Positions 1 to 12,379 of a stretch of 64,000 nucleotides of DNA are shown here, piece by piece (position 1 is the stretch's first letter; the number at the start of each line of letters is the position of its first letter). Source of the DNA: Amborella trichopoda (lineage: Eukaryota > Streptophyta > Magnoliopsida > Amborellales > Amborellaceae); contig NW_006500031.1 of the NCBI RefSeq assembly GCF_000471905.2, positions 3,187,826 through 3,251,825 of the forward strand, written 5' to 3'. The position numbers were made by a program, and so were the translations under genes. The notes under the pieces were generated by a model. The model saw nothing but the letters and a program-made list of their open reading frames with translations, was not told where the DNA came from and did no database searches.

Positions 1-2702
1 ATTTTTGAGAAAGGTTAACTATGTCTATTGCGTATATAAAAGTGTATAAAAGAAGAAATGGGGCATCGCACTGACTTATTGGGATTTGTGGCCATTTAAA
101 GGCCTTATGTTTGTGAGACCATGTACATCTTAATATCTTGATTTGAGTGGGGGCTTAATATGGGAACGTGATACGGCATATGTCAAGCCTATCCTTGGCC
201 TGGTGCTTGATATGTAGCGAAGTCCATGTTCATCAAACTGGTTTATGGATGGCCTTTATTGCTTCTGACCAACAGTACCTCATAGCACTTATGTCACTCA
301 CCATGTGGTTTTGTTGTCTAGACCCATTTGACTCCATGACTTTAGGCACTGAGTTAAGACATCCTTGGTAGCCATGGGCATTTGAGTGGTTTTATTACTA
401 TAGAGGGTTCCATTGGGCCATCCCTCGTTGAGGTCAGAGATATGCCCATTAGTGTTGGCTAGAGGCTGACTGTGAGTTTACTCCTGTGGGAGGATTATAG
501 AGGCTCTGAGGGTGAAGGCCAAATCCTTGACAGCCGTTCCCATGGAATGTAAATATGATTATTGCATAATTGGAAGCCGCCCTTGAGGGGACATGCACAT
601 GTGCCATAAGAAGAGATTTCTCCCTACACTTGTATATGTGTTTCATGTCCTTAAATGGATATGACTTGTCCCCAAGGAGACTCCTGAAATCCGTGATCGG
701 TCACAGAGTCCCAACACCTATTGGCCTACTTTGATGAGGGATTATGGGTTATGGGTTTCTGTTGGGTTAGTCTGAGAAACTGGTCGTAGATCTTTGCATA
801 CCAAATGTGTAACGTGCCATAACTCTATGGATCTTAAACTCAGGTATCATATTTTCTTGAATATAATTTTATCTTTGGAAGGCTTTAAATGGAGTTTGAA
901 GAAAAGTTCTAAAAATGATTTTTAAGGTTTTTGGAATATTTAGTAAATTATTTTTCCAAGAAAAACTGAAATTGAGTTGTATAGGAGAACACAATTCAAT
1001 AAATGACAAATGGTCTCTGGCATGAACTGGGATTAAATTGGGCCACACACGGACCCACTGTCCATGAGGCTCCAATTGGGACTCAATTAGACGCAATTAG
1101 GTGGGTCCTGTTGGCCATGTCACCCTCTAGAGATGATGACTTCGGGGTGACATCTCTCACTCCTCTTTTACCCCCCCTCTTCTTTCCTCTCCTCCCTTCT
1201 CTTTCTCTGGAGTACACTACTCAATTGTGCACTTTTGTGCACGTGGGATTCTAGAAGAATGGGAGCTAAAGGGGATATGATGAGGTGGTCTTGGTGATAT
1301 CATTTGGTGATATGATCTAGGTCATGTAATAAATTTATCTACAGAAAATAATGTTTAAAAAATATGGGATAATGGTGTACATAAATCCATATCATCTTAT
1401 GGTTGAATGATTTCAGATTGGATGGCTAAGATTGGGCCCATCTCTTCACCTTAAAAGTCCTCACGGATCAATGGTTGAGATTGTCTCCCTCAAGCATGTG
1501 CCCAAGGAAATTTCTAGATTCATGAGTTCCCCCCACCACAACACTATAAATAGGGGTGAGTAGGTTCAAGCTAAACACACTTATTCTTCTCTCTGTGGAA
1601 ATCACTCCCAAATTATTTTTCAATTTCCTTGTCCCCAACCAGTTCACAATTGTTGAACTCTCATGGCCAAGGAAGCATGGTAGGTGGTGCCATACTTGTA
1701 GTCAAGATCAAGCTTCATGATCTGAACATCTCTACGCTGCCATTAGGTCTTTGATAACAACAAAGAAAGGCCCTATTCTATCACAAATTCTCTGCAATTT
1801 TATTTTTATTTTTTTTATTGCATCATTGACATCGAATTTGAGCATTCGAAGAATTCTAGGCTACAGTTGACCTACAATTCCACAAATCTTGTTCTGTAGG
1901 GTTGAATTTTCATTGCCGATTTTCATCTACTGTAATAGTCCCAAAATCTGTGCGATTAGGCCTTATCTAGATTTCGATATGATTATCTTTTCATTCTAAA
2001 TTGTTGCATCATTGTTGGAGCTAGATAGAGAGAGATTTTCCTCAATTTTCGTGGTGAATTGGTGATGCTATTTTTGTATCAGCAAAAGCAGCAATATTTT
2101 TTATTGATTGGACCTCTTTTTGTTGATCAAATTAATGAAATTAATGAGTAATGGCTGGAAAGGATCTTATATGGAGCTGATTTGATCGTCTAATTTCACA
2201 AATATCTCATCCAGATGATGCTGAATTTTGTCTTCTTTGTGTGTCAGTTTGATCATATTTGATTTTCAAGATTCAGCAATATGGCAACCTATTCTCTTGA
2301 GACCTTCATCACTACTCTGCTGTGTCTACTTTGCATAATAACTAGGGCAAAATTGAAGATATTGTGACATCAAAATGCTTGAGATATTGCCTCATATATG
2401 CATAAACATGTGCCTGATTTGTCAGACAGCATAAATCTTTCATTTCAGTATAATTGGTGCAGTGCCCTGGCAAATTGATTTGAAACCCATAGATAAGTGT
2501 CTTAGCTGGTTAATTGAAGACTTGGTGGTCTTATTTGAATCATTTTGGGACTGATTATTTTCTGATCTCAGTGCGCATGTGCAGTACACTTTATATATTC
2601 ACACACATCGCATTGTCTTATGATATGGTGCTAGATCTTGGAAATGAGCTAGGCTCATCATATGATTTTGTTCTATATCAGTGAGATCGCTACTTAGAAA
2701 AT
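1..2702. other. No gene seen; repeat-like flank
   Basis: No open frame here resembles a known protein, and the short frames are not convincing. The stretch around 60-120 contains GGCCATTTAAAGGCCTTATG, very close to the GGCCTTTAAAGGCC core of the LTR-like sequence near 37,100. Part of this stretch may therefore be an old LTR, but no element ends could be fixed. Confidence 0.4.
1544..1553 (+). promoter_or_regulatory. TATA-box-like site
   Basis: CTATAAATAG followed by GGG and a pyrimidine-rich leader (TTCTTCTCTC) looks like a plant Pol II core promoter. It could belong to an LTR or to a lost gene. No coding region follows it. Confidence 0.35.
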
Positions 2703-2710
2703 GTTTATGC

Positions 2711-4614
2711 CAGTGAATAAAAAAACGGCCCGCCTAGTGCCTAGGCAGGCCAAGGGGCCTGGGCGCATCGCCCAGGCCTAGGCGGGTGTCTTGGGCGGGG
2801 AGTCCTTGGGTGGCCGCCTAGGCGGGCTCCCAACAGCCTTGAACGACCACCCAGGGCATGCGCCTCGCCTTGGGGCAAAAATGCCCCTTGTGGAGAGGCG
2901 TTTTTTGTCTTTTGTACCCCAAATGTGGGGAAAAGGGGGGGGGTTAGGTTATTGTGTAACATAAACCCCCTTGTTTATCTTTTTACGTTTAGAGTGGAAA
3001 AAAATAAAAAACAATTGTTTTTTCACATTTTTAAGAGATCAATTGGGTATTTTAGAGTTTTGAAAAATCAATCCAAATGTCATCTTTTTTGTTTGTATTT
3101 GATTTTGACGATTTTTGAAGCTTCTGAGAGGGTTATTGAGAAGTATTTGAGATTGGAAAACAGCTCAAACATTGACGATTGAAGATCGAGGAAAAAGGTT
3201 AGTTAAAAACAAAAATTCATATTTGAAATTTTAATTGTTTTTTCACTGTCTTCTTTGGGTTCTTTTAGAAGTAGTGATCTGGGTTGGAAGTATGTTATAA
3301 TCGAAATCCAATTGACGAAAATCGTATAAGATGTAATTACTGTAAAAAAAAATACTAATGTGGGTACATAGACACGTTTATAAAACACCTTGCTGGTATT
3401 AAGGGGAATGTTGCTCCTTGTAAAGATGCCTCTGAAGCTATCAGAGAAGAGATTAAGCAATATATGAGTTCAATAAATCACAAATAGGAACAAAAGCCTT
3501 TTCATTTGGATAGGTCTATTTCTGGTTCTTCTAGAAGTGGTGATCCAGGCTGGAAGTATGGTTATAACCCGAAAACAGAAGATAAAAATTGTATAAGGTG
3601 TAATTTTTGTAAAAAGATAGGTATTAGCCGATTTAAGAAACACCTAGTCGGTATTAAAGGGATTGTTGCTTCTGTAAAAAGATTCTTGAAGCTATTAGTA
3701 AAACCAGAAAAGGAAGAAAAATAGTCTTATTATATGAAAATATTTTCTCCAGGTTCTTCTAGAAGTGGTGATCCAGGTTGGAAGTATGGTCATAACCCGA
3801 ATCTGAATAATAAAAATTGTATATGGTGTAATTATTCTGGAAAGGATACCAATGGGGGTATTTATTGGATCAAGAAACTCCTTGTCGGTATTAAAGGGGA
3901 TGTTGTCTCGTGTAAAAATGTTCCTGAGGCTACCAGGGAGGAGATTAAAAAATATTTGCGGTCAGTGAAACACAAAAAACAAGAAAAGGGTAAAAAGGCA
4001 CTAGTAAAACAACTAAAACTCTTAGGGGCCTCATATGCACAAGGTAAGAGGGGGATAGAAGAAAAAGAGGAAGAGGCAGAATCAAAAGAAACAAAGGACG
4101 ACGAGCGTTATGTTGAAGAGGGACATGACTCTGATGATGACCTCGAAATCGAATGCATATGATGAGGCTTACCCCACTTTTTTTGATGATGACTGAATTG
4201 AAGACACTTGACTCTTGGTGTTGGGTCTTAGATTGTATATTTTCTTTTTCTTATTTTCTAGTTTCTACTATGCACTCTTATGTGTATGCTCGCATGGTTG
4301 TATCATTGTATGGAAATATCGATTATGGAATGATATGAACCATAAGCATGGAGTATGGTCTATGGCCTATGGATTATGGATTGTGCCTGTATTATTAATA
4401 TACTGATTATTATTGTATTTCATTTTTGTTTGTGCTAGTAGTCTATTTATTATGGATATACAATAGTATGGAACTTTTTGGATTGTGGAATGTTTTATAT
4501 TTTATGATGTATACTCATATTCCCCTGCCCCCTGCCCCTCTTCTTCAACCTAGGTTCTAGGTCGCTCAGGTTCTGGGCGGCTAAGACCCCCTGGCTGCCT
4601 AGTTTGGAACATTG
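2711..4614 (+). mobile_element. hAT DNA transposon 1, BED-only, internally deleted
   Basis: The 1,904-bp element is flanked by a perfect 8-bp target duplication, GTTTATGC, at 2,703-2,710 and 4,615-4,622. It starts with CAGTG and ends with CATTG, and both ends are rich in CGCCTAGG-type words. An 8-bp duplication with CA...TG ends is the hAT signature. The interior holds three tandem BED zinc-finger modules and an acidic tail but no DDE/RNase H-like transposase core, so the element is non-autonomous. Its relatives here are at 10,199-11,652 and 21,156-23,145. Confidence 0.85.
3261..4162 (+). pseudogene. Three tandem BED zinc-finger modules plus acidic tail
   Basis: Three homologous modules of about 200 bp follow one another at about 3,261-3,480, 3,512-3,724 and 3,749-3,975. 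Each reads roughly SSRSGDPGWKYGYNP, then an NCIRCN cysteine pair, then RFKKHLVGIKG and a final cysteine, as in BED fingers of plant hAT transposases. Module 1 carries stops and module 2 ends in a stop. Module 3 is open in a 142-codon frame (3,734-4,162) that continues into a Lys/Glu-rich stretch and an EEGHDSDDD tail. In full-length relatives the DUF659 and hAT dimerisation regions lie between fingers and tail; here they are absent. The likely role, if ever translated, was DNA binding without catalysis. Confidence 0.65.
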
Positions 4615-4622
4615 GTTTATGC

Positions 4623-5179
4623 TTTCGGTTCTTTGATCTAAAGTCTCAGCCCATTGCTTCCACTAGTAGGCACCGAAAGTGTTTTATAAAATAAGTGGTG
4701 TTGCTTGTGCAATTGGCTTCCACTTTGCGGCATTATCATTGCGAGTCAGCCACCGGTGTTGAGGACCTATTTGTTGTGTATCAAACACTTTACAGGGTGA
4801 CCATAGAGCAATTGAAAGGCTTCCATTTGGTTCTTATTAAGAGCTCAACTTAGATCAAAATATTGTGCATGTACATGTTATTGTCAACTGTGCATGTAAT
4901 GAAATTGAATTGATGTAGGGTTACTTTTGCACAATTGTCTCATGAGCTTTTGTATTGGACTTGAGACTTTATTTGTGGTCATTTGTAACTTGGGATTGTT
5001 CCTACATTTCACTGTATTCCGCTGAAAATTGGTTGTAAAAAAGTATTGTAAGTAGGCTAAGTGGATGCTTTGGTGAGAAATTTTTGGAAAATCCACCCAG
5101 TTAGTTTCCTACATAGCACTCTTGGGTGCTCTTTATAATTCAAAAAAAAATGCAAACTGCGGTATTTCTGTACAAAACT
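4623..5179. other. No gene seen
   Basis: This stretch lies between hAT element 1 and the LINE fragment. It is ordinary A/T-rich sequence with no recognisable protein, RNA or repeat boundary. Part of it may be the 3' end of the minus-strand LINE to its right. Confidence 0.4.
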
Positions 5180-6660
5180 TTGGCGTGAGGCCCTGTACTC
5201 TGTGAGTGAACCAAAAGGTAGCTTGTCATTGGATAAAACAAAGCTCAATGAGGGGTCTGACTCTATGGAATCAATGCTCAAAAAGGTGGATTGTTTTTGG
5301 TGTGGGGAGCTCTGGAAGAGGCTCCTGCTGTTGCCAAGGTATTGGCAGCTTGGATTGCCTCACACCACGTATGACGAAAGGAGCTATGCATATGCCAGCA
5401 TAAGTAAAAATTTTTGTCAAACACATAAAGGTGACACCAGGGCAGGTGGAGCCCTCAATAACCCATGAAATTACGTTCTTTGAATCACCCTCGACAATTG
5501 AAGAACTAGCCCACTCTGTGCGGGCTCATTTAATCCTCTCCAAAAGAATAAGTGCTGCTGCATTAGTGGAATTGGGATGACCAATGAAACCATAATAAGA
5601 GAGCAGGATACTGCTTTTGTGGTCCCTATAGAGACCACCAAATCCTGCATGACCTGGGTTCCTGAGGGAGCAACCATCAAAGTTTTCAGCTTGATTTATC
5701 CCTGCTTCAGGGGTCATCACAGTGTGGACCGAGATCTGAGTGGGTCTACAGTCTAACAGGGCTTGCCAATTTTGGACAAATTCTATGGTAGTTTGGTGGT
5801 TGAACCATTTTTAGTGCTTTGCCTAAAAGATGACCATAGCTTTGTTAGTGTCCACAAGGGAGTTTGCTGAGTGCCTTTTGCCCTCGACAATATTTAGGTT
5901 TCTTTCATTTTAAATGACCCACAGGGCAGCTATGACTGCTGCAAGCCAAAGGAAAAGCCCCAAAGCTGGCCATGGGGGCCATGAATCCTTGGAACAGATG
6001 TGGTATGGATGATGTAGTGACCCCATACCAATTAAAGAGTTATAGAAGGTCTCCCCACAGATGGGATGCCCAATCGCAGTGTAAGAACGAATGTGCATTG
6101 GTCTCCTAAGCTGATTTACATGTTATGCATCTGTGGGGAATAGGGACCCCCCTAGATTGCAGTTGATCGATTGTGAGCACCCTCTGGGAAATGGCAATCC
6201 AGCAGAATACGTGAATTTTAGGGGGGATGGAGGAGATCAAAGCGCGGGTAGCTAGGGAAGATGGGCGAAAGGAGAATTGTTGTGGGCTGCTTCAGCTTGG
6301 TATAGGAGGAAAACAAGAAAATCGCGGAGGGTATGGGCACCCAAATGATGTGATCTAATACCATCGGCAGATGAATGGAAGTAGGAAGAGTGGAGGCGAG
6401 CTAGCAAAATTTAAACCCTGGGATCTCTTGGACTGGTAGAGGCCTTCTAAAATTTGGGCTGCAAACCCTTACCTCACCCATCATCTCAAAAAGGTAGGCA
6501 ACCATAGCCTCCCTATCTCTAACCAGTAGAAATAAACAAAAAAATCTCTCATGAAGGGTAGAGTTCCCTAGAAAATGAACCTCACTTTGGTGCTTGACCA
6601 TTCCATGAACCAAATATTGGCGCAGAAATAGTCGAGGGAGGAGCAAAGATCACCACAACC
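5180..6660 (-). pseudogene. LINE (non-LTR retrotransposon) 3' fragment, RNase H region
   Basis: Read on the minus strand, 5,720 to about 5,430 encodes an RNase H-like domain of the kind at the end of plant LINE ORF2. It has FDGCSLRNPG then AGFGG and YRDH at the start, and further on WASSSIVEGDSKNVISW, the usual EGDSK segment. Upstream, 6,100-5,910 and 6,646-6,401 have the look of the zinc-binding (zf-RVT) linker. Stops and frame changes interrupt it, for example a TGA between the two RNase H halves near 5,536. The reverse transcriptase proper is missing, so this is a truncated dead copy. Confidence 0.65.
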
Positions 6661-8379
6661 TAGGATCTTCATGTTAGGGGATCACTTGGAAGCCACCAGA
6701 GCTCTTGTATCTTTGCCGGGCGACTAGTTGCCATAAGTGATTCTCCTGAGTAGCAAACGTCCACTATTTGCTTTGTTTTTATATGCCCATCATGTGTAAT
6801 ATGCATTCATTTGAAATGGCATACTTGTAATTTTACAGAACCCTGCGCTGTGCCAGTCTTAGTTATTTCTCTTCTCCTAGAGAAGGTACTGTTGGCAATT
6901 GCTTGATCTAGGGTTGTTTGTGTTTGAACAATATGTTGGGTAGGATGACCTTTATTTATTCATGAATACTCGGTCAGCCATAATGACCATCAGTCGCGTC
7001 TACTTGAATTTCAAAATTGTCATCAACCCTTGCCACCATTAGGAAACCTTCATCAACTATTAAGGTTCCCATGGACCCTAAGCATTGTGCTAGAAGATAA
7101 GTTTGGTTTCGATTACCCAGTTGAAGCCTGTTGTTGACACTGGGAAGCAATGGTTTAAAAGATGGATGGATCATCCACCCACAAATCTTGATCCGAATCG
7201 GAAGAATCGACAATCTGGATCGGCAATCATGGAATTTTTTTTTTAAAAAGGAACAAAAGTATAAAAAGTAAGATATATGATGTATATTTATAACAATTAA
7301 GCTAACACGTCGAATTAGTTACGCCGTGCGGTCCAGAAGTGCAAGGTCACAGGTTTAAATCCTTCTTTTTAAGGGATTATATATATGTATCTTATGGTTC
7401 AAATCCTCCCTTTTGTTATGAGTTTCGAATCCTCCCTTCTTTTTACGAGTTCCTTTTATGGGATTTATATGTATTTTCTCTATAAATACATTTGCATGCC
7501 ATGGGAATCAAACCTCAAACCTCACTCTCAAGGTTGATGCATGTTAACCACTAGCGGCCTTTACATTTTTTCAATAGAGCTTATCTATGTTTATTATAAT
7601 ATACAAAATGTTAAAAAACCGATCTATCCCAAGAACCAGATTGGTCTCGAGTGATTTCCAATTTGGAGTGGCAATTTCTGATCCGGATCAATATTTCTTA
7701 AACATTGCTTATGAACATTCATGTCCAAATTGAGCATAAGCATGCAAGTAGCACCTGGTCCCAAATAAAATGGAAATAGATTATTCTTTAGATTTGGAAG
7801 TCATTTTGTTTTAAGAATTGATTGGGGACATGTTTGTGGCTAGACAAAGGAGATGTGAATTGATTTGCTTAAGTTGCAATGCCTCCATGGCTCCACTCAC
7901 ATTCAAATCTAGAAAAGTACGTAAATGCTTTCTTGATATGGAGCTTTTTAAGAAAAGTCAAGAATAAGTCTTATGTTCAAGGATGTGTAGTAAGTGACTA
8001 AATTTGATGGGATGAGCCGAAATCCTAAGCTTCTAGATTGATATATAGAACGATTAAGATTTGTTTGGCAGATCTACGAGCACGACCTTATATGTGAGGT
8101 AGATTCAAGTTAATTCTTTAGATCTTCTACTTTTGCCATAATTCCTTGTTTGGGAAACCTTCTTGAAAATCGACGTCCTAGGCCTTATGCATATAGGGTA
8201 GACATTTGTTCAGTCTGACCTTAAAGGTGAGATGGATCCTAGTTCATTCTTAAAGATTAAAATCTTCTATTTCTGCAATAATTACATGTATGGGAAACCC
8301 CAATGAACTTGACCATCTTGGTTTTATGTGTGTAAAGTGACATTTCTTCTAGTTTGATGATATGCTAATCCTTAATATG
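6661..8379. other. No gene; possible SINE-like sequence inside
   Basis: No protein-coding frame was recognised. Two stretches resemble tRNA-type internal promoters pointing at each other: GGTTTAAATCC at 7,352-7,362 on plus, and a pair on minus at 7,504-7,556. The remainder shows nothing. Confidence 0.35.
7502..7562 (-). repeat. Possible tRNA-derived SINE head
   Basis: On the minus strand CGCTAGTGGTTAA (A-box-like, 7,544-7,556) is followed about 30 bp later by GGTTTGATTCC (B-box-like, 7,504-7,514). That is the order and spacing of a Pol III internal promoter. It does not fold into a clear tRNA as read by eye. No target duplication or A-rich tail was located. Confidence 0.3.
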
Positions 8380-8388
8380 AGGAAGAAC

Positions 8389-9858
8389 TATAGTTATTCG
8401 AATCGCGTACCAGGGTTGATTCTGGTTCGGAATCGCAATTCCATAGTTTCCAGAATCGAAAATAGGAATTGTGTTCCCCAGTGTCATGGAAAGTGTTCTA
8501 GATTATCATCTGACTCTCGATTCTTGGAAGTTTGGAATCTAGATTCCATATCACAAAATCTACGATTCATAGTTGCACAACAATGCGATTCAACGCGTAT
8601 GGGACATTGATTCCAACTTTTTAAGAATTATGGTATTTGGAAGCGAGTTCAACATCATCAGACGGCCCAGTTCTTAGATGAACCGAATGATGTTTTGATC
8701 AACATTGAGTCAACTTCTAATGAAATACGTTCACAAATTGTATGTTGTGGGAGGAGCTCTAGGAACCGATTCTATGTTGCCGGAGGAGTTCGAAGAACCT
8801 TGTGTATCATGTTACAATTTTGTACAAGGTTGAATATCCATGATTTGGATTTCAAGACTGTGATGTTGTGAGAGCCAAAAAGCCTTAATAAACTTTTGAG
8901 ATGAATCCATGCACAATAATCTCTGAATCCATGTACAATAATCTCTACAAGTTATCCAACAAATTTATCAATCTATAAGTCACAAAGTGGGTGGCAGTCC
9001 CACCTCAAGGTAAGATGTGGGTGGAAGCCCCACCTCAAGGTAAGACGTTCCTTTAGGATGCGTGCAATAACCAAATGCTTGTTATTGATCATTTACTGTA
9101 CCAAGTAAAAGATTATGTGGGGCATGTTTGGTGGGTGATCAATAAAATACTTATTACTGATCATTTGCATTACTAAGTAAAATTCTTATCATTTGTTGCG
9201 TCATTGTATATTTGGTGGGGCATGGACTGGAACCCTAGAAGAAATAAAAAGAGAAGGAAATGGGTTAATGATGATTGAAAGCGTGGCCATGTGCGGTCTT
9301 TGGATTATGCGAAAAATGCGACATCTTATTATTTTAACCTAATACCAAGCTATGATGCTCTATGGTAATTACTTGGTTTTATATATAGCTAATTTGGGTT
9401 AAACTATGGTATCATCTATGTCTATCCTCGGTCATCTATGTAAAACTTTAAATCTTTGCTTTGCAAAATACTGCCCTGCTATATCGGAGGGAATGGGTGC
9501 ACAATTCCTGAGTTGTGGGAATCTCGATTCCCAATCGATGGGGACAATGATTCTAGCAATGTAGGGCTCACGATTCTTATTTGTCGGATCGCGATTCCAG
9601 AAGTCATTCAACTGTATGGGGTTATGTGTGATTCCTAAAAGGTGGGAGACTCGATTCCAACATGATCGGATACCGATTCCTACAATTAAGAATCACAATT
9701 CCTATTTTATTGTATTGCGATTCTGATTATTAGGAATCACACCTCCAATGGTTTTATTGTATGAACGGTGATTCCGAGATTAAGAATCATCAGGCACATG
9801 CGACTCCGTGATTTGGATTCTTGAAACGCATCAGATTCACATTCATTTCCAACAACTA
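8389..9858. mobile_element. GATTCC-rich non-autonomous DNA element, copy 1 (Mutator-like)
   Basis: A 9-bp direct repeat, AGGAAGAAC, sits at 8,380-8,388 and 9,859-9,867 and brackets 1,470 bp. Nine bp is the duplication size of Mutator-like elements. The ends share a short imperfect inverted repeat, TAGTTATTCGAAT against TAGTTGTTGGAAAT. The interior has about a dozen GATTCC or GGAATC words, clustered near both ends, and no open frame of note. The same element recurs at 20,839-24,260. The site in this copy that corresponds to hAT element 3's insertion point is empty (near 8,700). Confidence 0.7.
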
Positions 9859-9867
9859 AGGAAGAAC

Positions 9868-10190
9868 AGAGAACTCTTTAGTAAAATTCAATTCAGCATG
9901 GCAGGAATAACGCAAAGTCTTTCGTCAACTCCACTATACATTGAGTTGGATATGCATAAGCGCAAGAATATCCTCGTTTGGATGACTGTATGACATATCG
10001 CACAAAGCAATGGTATATTGAGAAAATTACTAATAATTTAACTGTTTTCCACAAGCAATACCAATGACAGTGCTATAATCAAGATACATAACTACAAAAC
10101 ATAATTGTATAGAACATGAGTTCATGAATCATGGTTAGTTGATTGTGATGTTCATAGAGGCCATTTGGATCTCCTAAGAGTCGCCAGTAA
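9868..10190. other. No feature seen
   Basis: Short A/T-rich spacer between the GATTCC-rich element and hAT element 2, without recognisable content. Confidence 0.5.
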
Positions 10191-10198
10191 GGTTGAGT

Positions 10199-11652
10199 CA
10201 TTCTTCCTAATTGCGGTCTGCCCAGCACTTAGGCGTTCCAGAGGGCCGAGTCGAGCCCAGGTCTAGGCGGCTTGCTCCTGGCAGCCACCTAGGCACTGGG
10301 GCACCCGCCCAGGTGGGTGCTAAGCGCTCAACCATGGTGGCTGCGCAGGGCCTGCGCCCCACCTATGGGCAGAAATGCCCCTCTTGAGGGGCAATTTTTG
10401 GGTTCTTTTAGAAAAATAAGAGGGGAAAAAGGTGGGTTTTAGATTCATTTCAAACCTAAATCCCATTAGAGCACATTTTAGAGGGAGGAAAACCTCAAAA
10501 AACTAGATTTTTGTGATTTTTATAGGATCAAAGAGCTTTTTAAAGTTACGAGAAATCGATCTAAATATCACCCATTGAGATCAGCTTTAGTTTTGGAGGT
10601 TTTATAGGTCTATTGGAGGGCTTTTTAGAAGACTTTGACCTTAAAAAACATCTCAGAGGTAGAAGTTTAGAGATCGAGCAATCAAAGCTATTGAAAGTTT
10701 TTTTTTTTCAAAAGGGTGTTGCTTGTATTATTTTGAGTTGTTTTCTTCGGGATCTAATAGAAGTGGTGATCCAGGTTAGAAATATGATTATAACCTGAAT
10801 CATTTGGATAAAAATTGCATAAGATGCAATTATTGTGAAAAGGATACAAATGAGGGCATAATTCGTTTTAAGAAACATCTTGTTGTTATCAGTGGGGGAT
10901 GTTGCCCCATGTAAACAAGTTTCTGATGCTATTAGAGAGGAGATAAAAAGTTTTATGAGTATTTTAAAAAAGAAAAAAAAGAGGAGAGAGGCATCCATAA
11001 CAGAGCTGAGGTCTGGGGTTCGTGTCAATTTTGATGATGATGATAGTGTTTGGAGGGGTACAAAGAGGTAGAACAGCTTGGCCTATCCTAGACTATGGGG
11101 GAAGGGGAAAGGGAAAGGGAGTGGTACTTGGTTCTGGGAGTGGGGGGTCTAAGAGACCTCGGGTTTGAGGGCCTATGGATTGTCTTTTGAGTCTTCAAGT
11201 TTATATTTCTTTCATTTTTGTTTTCCGCTTCTTGGTTGTGTATTGTGGTTTGGTTTGTAAACTTTCAAGTTTTAACTACATGTGGATTACGGATGATTGG
11301 ATATGGACTTATGGTGTATGTGGACTATAGACATTTGATGTGCCCCCTAACTCTTATGTGTTATTTCTTATTTACTTTAATTTTCTTGATGATGAATTGA
11401 TGTTTTGTTAAGTTGCTATCTTGGATTATGGACTAAAATATAACTCAATATGTTTTTAATATGTCTCAATGTGAAATGCATGGAATTATGGACTAAAATA
11501 TGTCTCAATATGTATTTTTTAATTTTTTACACAAAATCTGACCCTTAAAACAACTTTTCTTTCTACTGGGCCGCCTAGGTTTTGGGCACCCACCTAGGCT
11601 TTGGGCAGCGTGGATCTCCCCGGCTGCCTAGGTGCCACCCGTTGGAACACTG
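10199..11652 (+). mobile_element. hAT DNA transposon 2, BED-only
   Basis: The left end begins CATTCTTCCTAATTGCGG and the right end closes GTTGGAACACTG. Both align with the ends of hAT elements 1 and 3. The 8 bp outside each end are GGTTGAGT (10,191-10,198) and GGCTGACT (11,653-11,660), a degenerate duplication with 6 of 8 positions equal. CGCCTAGG-type words fill the subterminal parts. Inside is a single BED module. It lies about 450 bp upstream of the first visible OSCA exon, so it is probably in an intron of that gene. Confidence 0.75.
10741..11071 (+). pseudogene. Single BED zinc-finger module of hAT element 2
   Basis: The reading SGDPG-like lead, NCIRCNYC cysteine cluster, RFKKHLV and a later cysteine, then REEIKSFM, matches the modules of the other two elements. 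The frame changes around 10,885, so it is broken. It ends in a Lys-rich run and an FDDDD acidic patch (to 11,071). No transposase core follows. Confidence 0.55.
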
Positions 11653-12102
11653 GGCTGACTTATATGCATGTGCTGTTCTATTTGAATCATTGTGCAGTGC
11701 TTATTGCTACAACAGTCCCCTTGTGTATGTAATGGTTAGGGTTGAAACTTATAATACCTGGTTTGCCCCATTCGCCCATAGAGCTGTTTGGTGTGGTAAC
11801 TTATTCCACATTCAAACCAGGCCAAAGTTTGTGAATCCATTGAAGTAGTGTGGTTGCTACATCCTTTGCTGAATGCTTATTTTTAGCTTCCAAATTTTTT
11901 TTTTTTCCAGATTCTGTTCTTGCTTTTGGTATAGTATTTTTAGTTTTGTATTTGATTTATTTGGTTGATTTATATATATATATCTTCCGTTGATCTTATT
12001 CATCATTTTAATTTGGCAAAGTATGTTACTTGACCTGTGGCCACCAAATTAATAACTACAATGAGATCTTCTTATTTCAATCTTTGACATGCATTTCTGC
12101 AG

Positions 12103-12379
12103 GACCTTCGTAAGCCAGATTGTAACAGGATACCTTCCTAGTGTCATTCTCCAGTTGTTTCTATATATTGTTCCTCCAACAATGATGTTATTCTCAGCAA
12201 TTGAAGGTCCAATATCTCATAGTGGAAGGAAAAAAAGTGCATGTTGTAAAGTACTCTACTTTACCATCTGGAATGTGTTCTTTGTGAATGTGTTGTCTGG
12301 ATCTGTCATTAGCCAGCTGAATGTGATATCCAGTCCGAAAGGGATACCTACTCAGCTTGCGAAAGCTGTCCCAAGGCAG
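12103..12379 (+). CDS. OSCA/CSC1-like calcium channel (RXW8/HYP1 type), exon
   Basis: This is the first visible coding exon of a hyperosmolality-gated calcium-permeable channel (DUF221/RSN1_7TM family), a multi-pass membrane protein. The product contains VTGYLPSVILQLFLY, then an SGRKKSAC stretch and LYFTIWNVFFVNVLSGS, which match the pore-side transmembrane helices of RXW8/HYP1-like members as I know them. The acceptor is TTTCTGCAG just before 12,103, entering in the last base of a codon. The donor is CAG|GTGATT after 12,379. The exon has no stop or frameshift. Earlier exons (the N-terminal half, roughly 400 residues) were not found in 1-12,100. They may lie outside the window or beyond the hAT insertion. 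Confidence 0.88.

Noticed and set aside
1003..1254. 83-codon plus frame
   Set aside because: The C-terminal half is a CT-rich tract and no domain is seen.
2741..2962. 73-codon minus frame, Pro/Arg-rich
   Set aside because: Produced by the G+C-rich CGCCTAGG end of hAT element 1.
7325..7362. tRNA-like B box on the plus strand
   Set aside because: No cloverleaf and no clear A box at the right distance. Not called as a tRNA.
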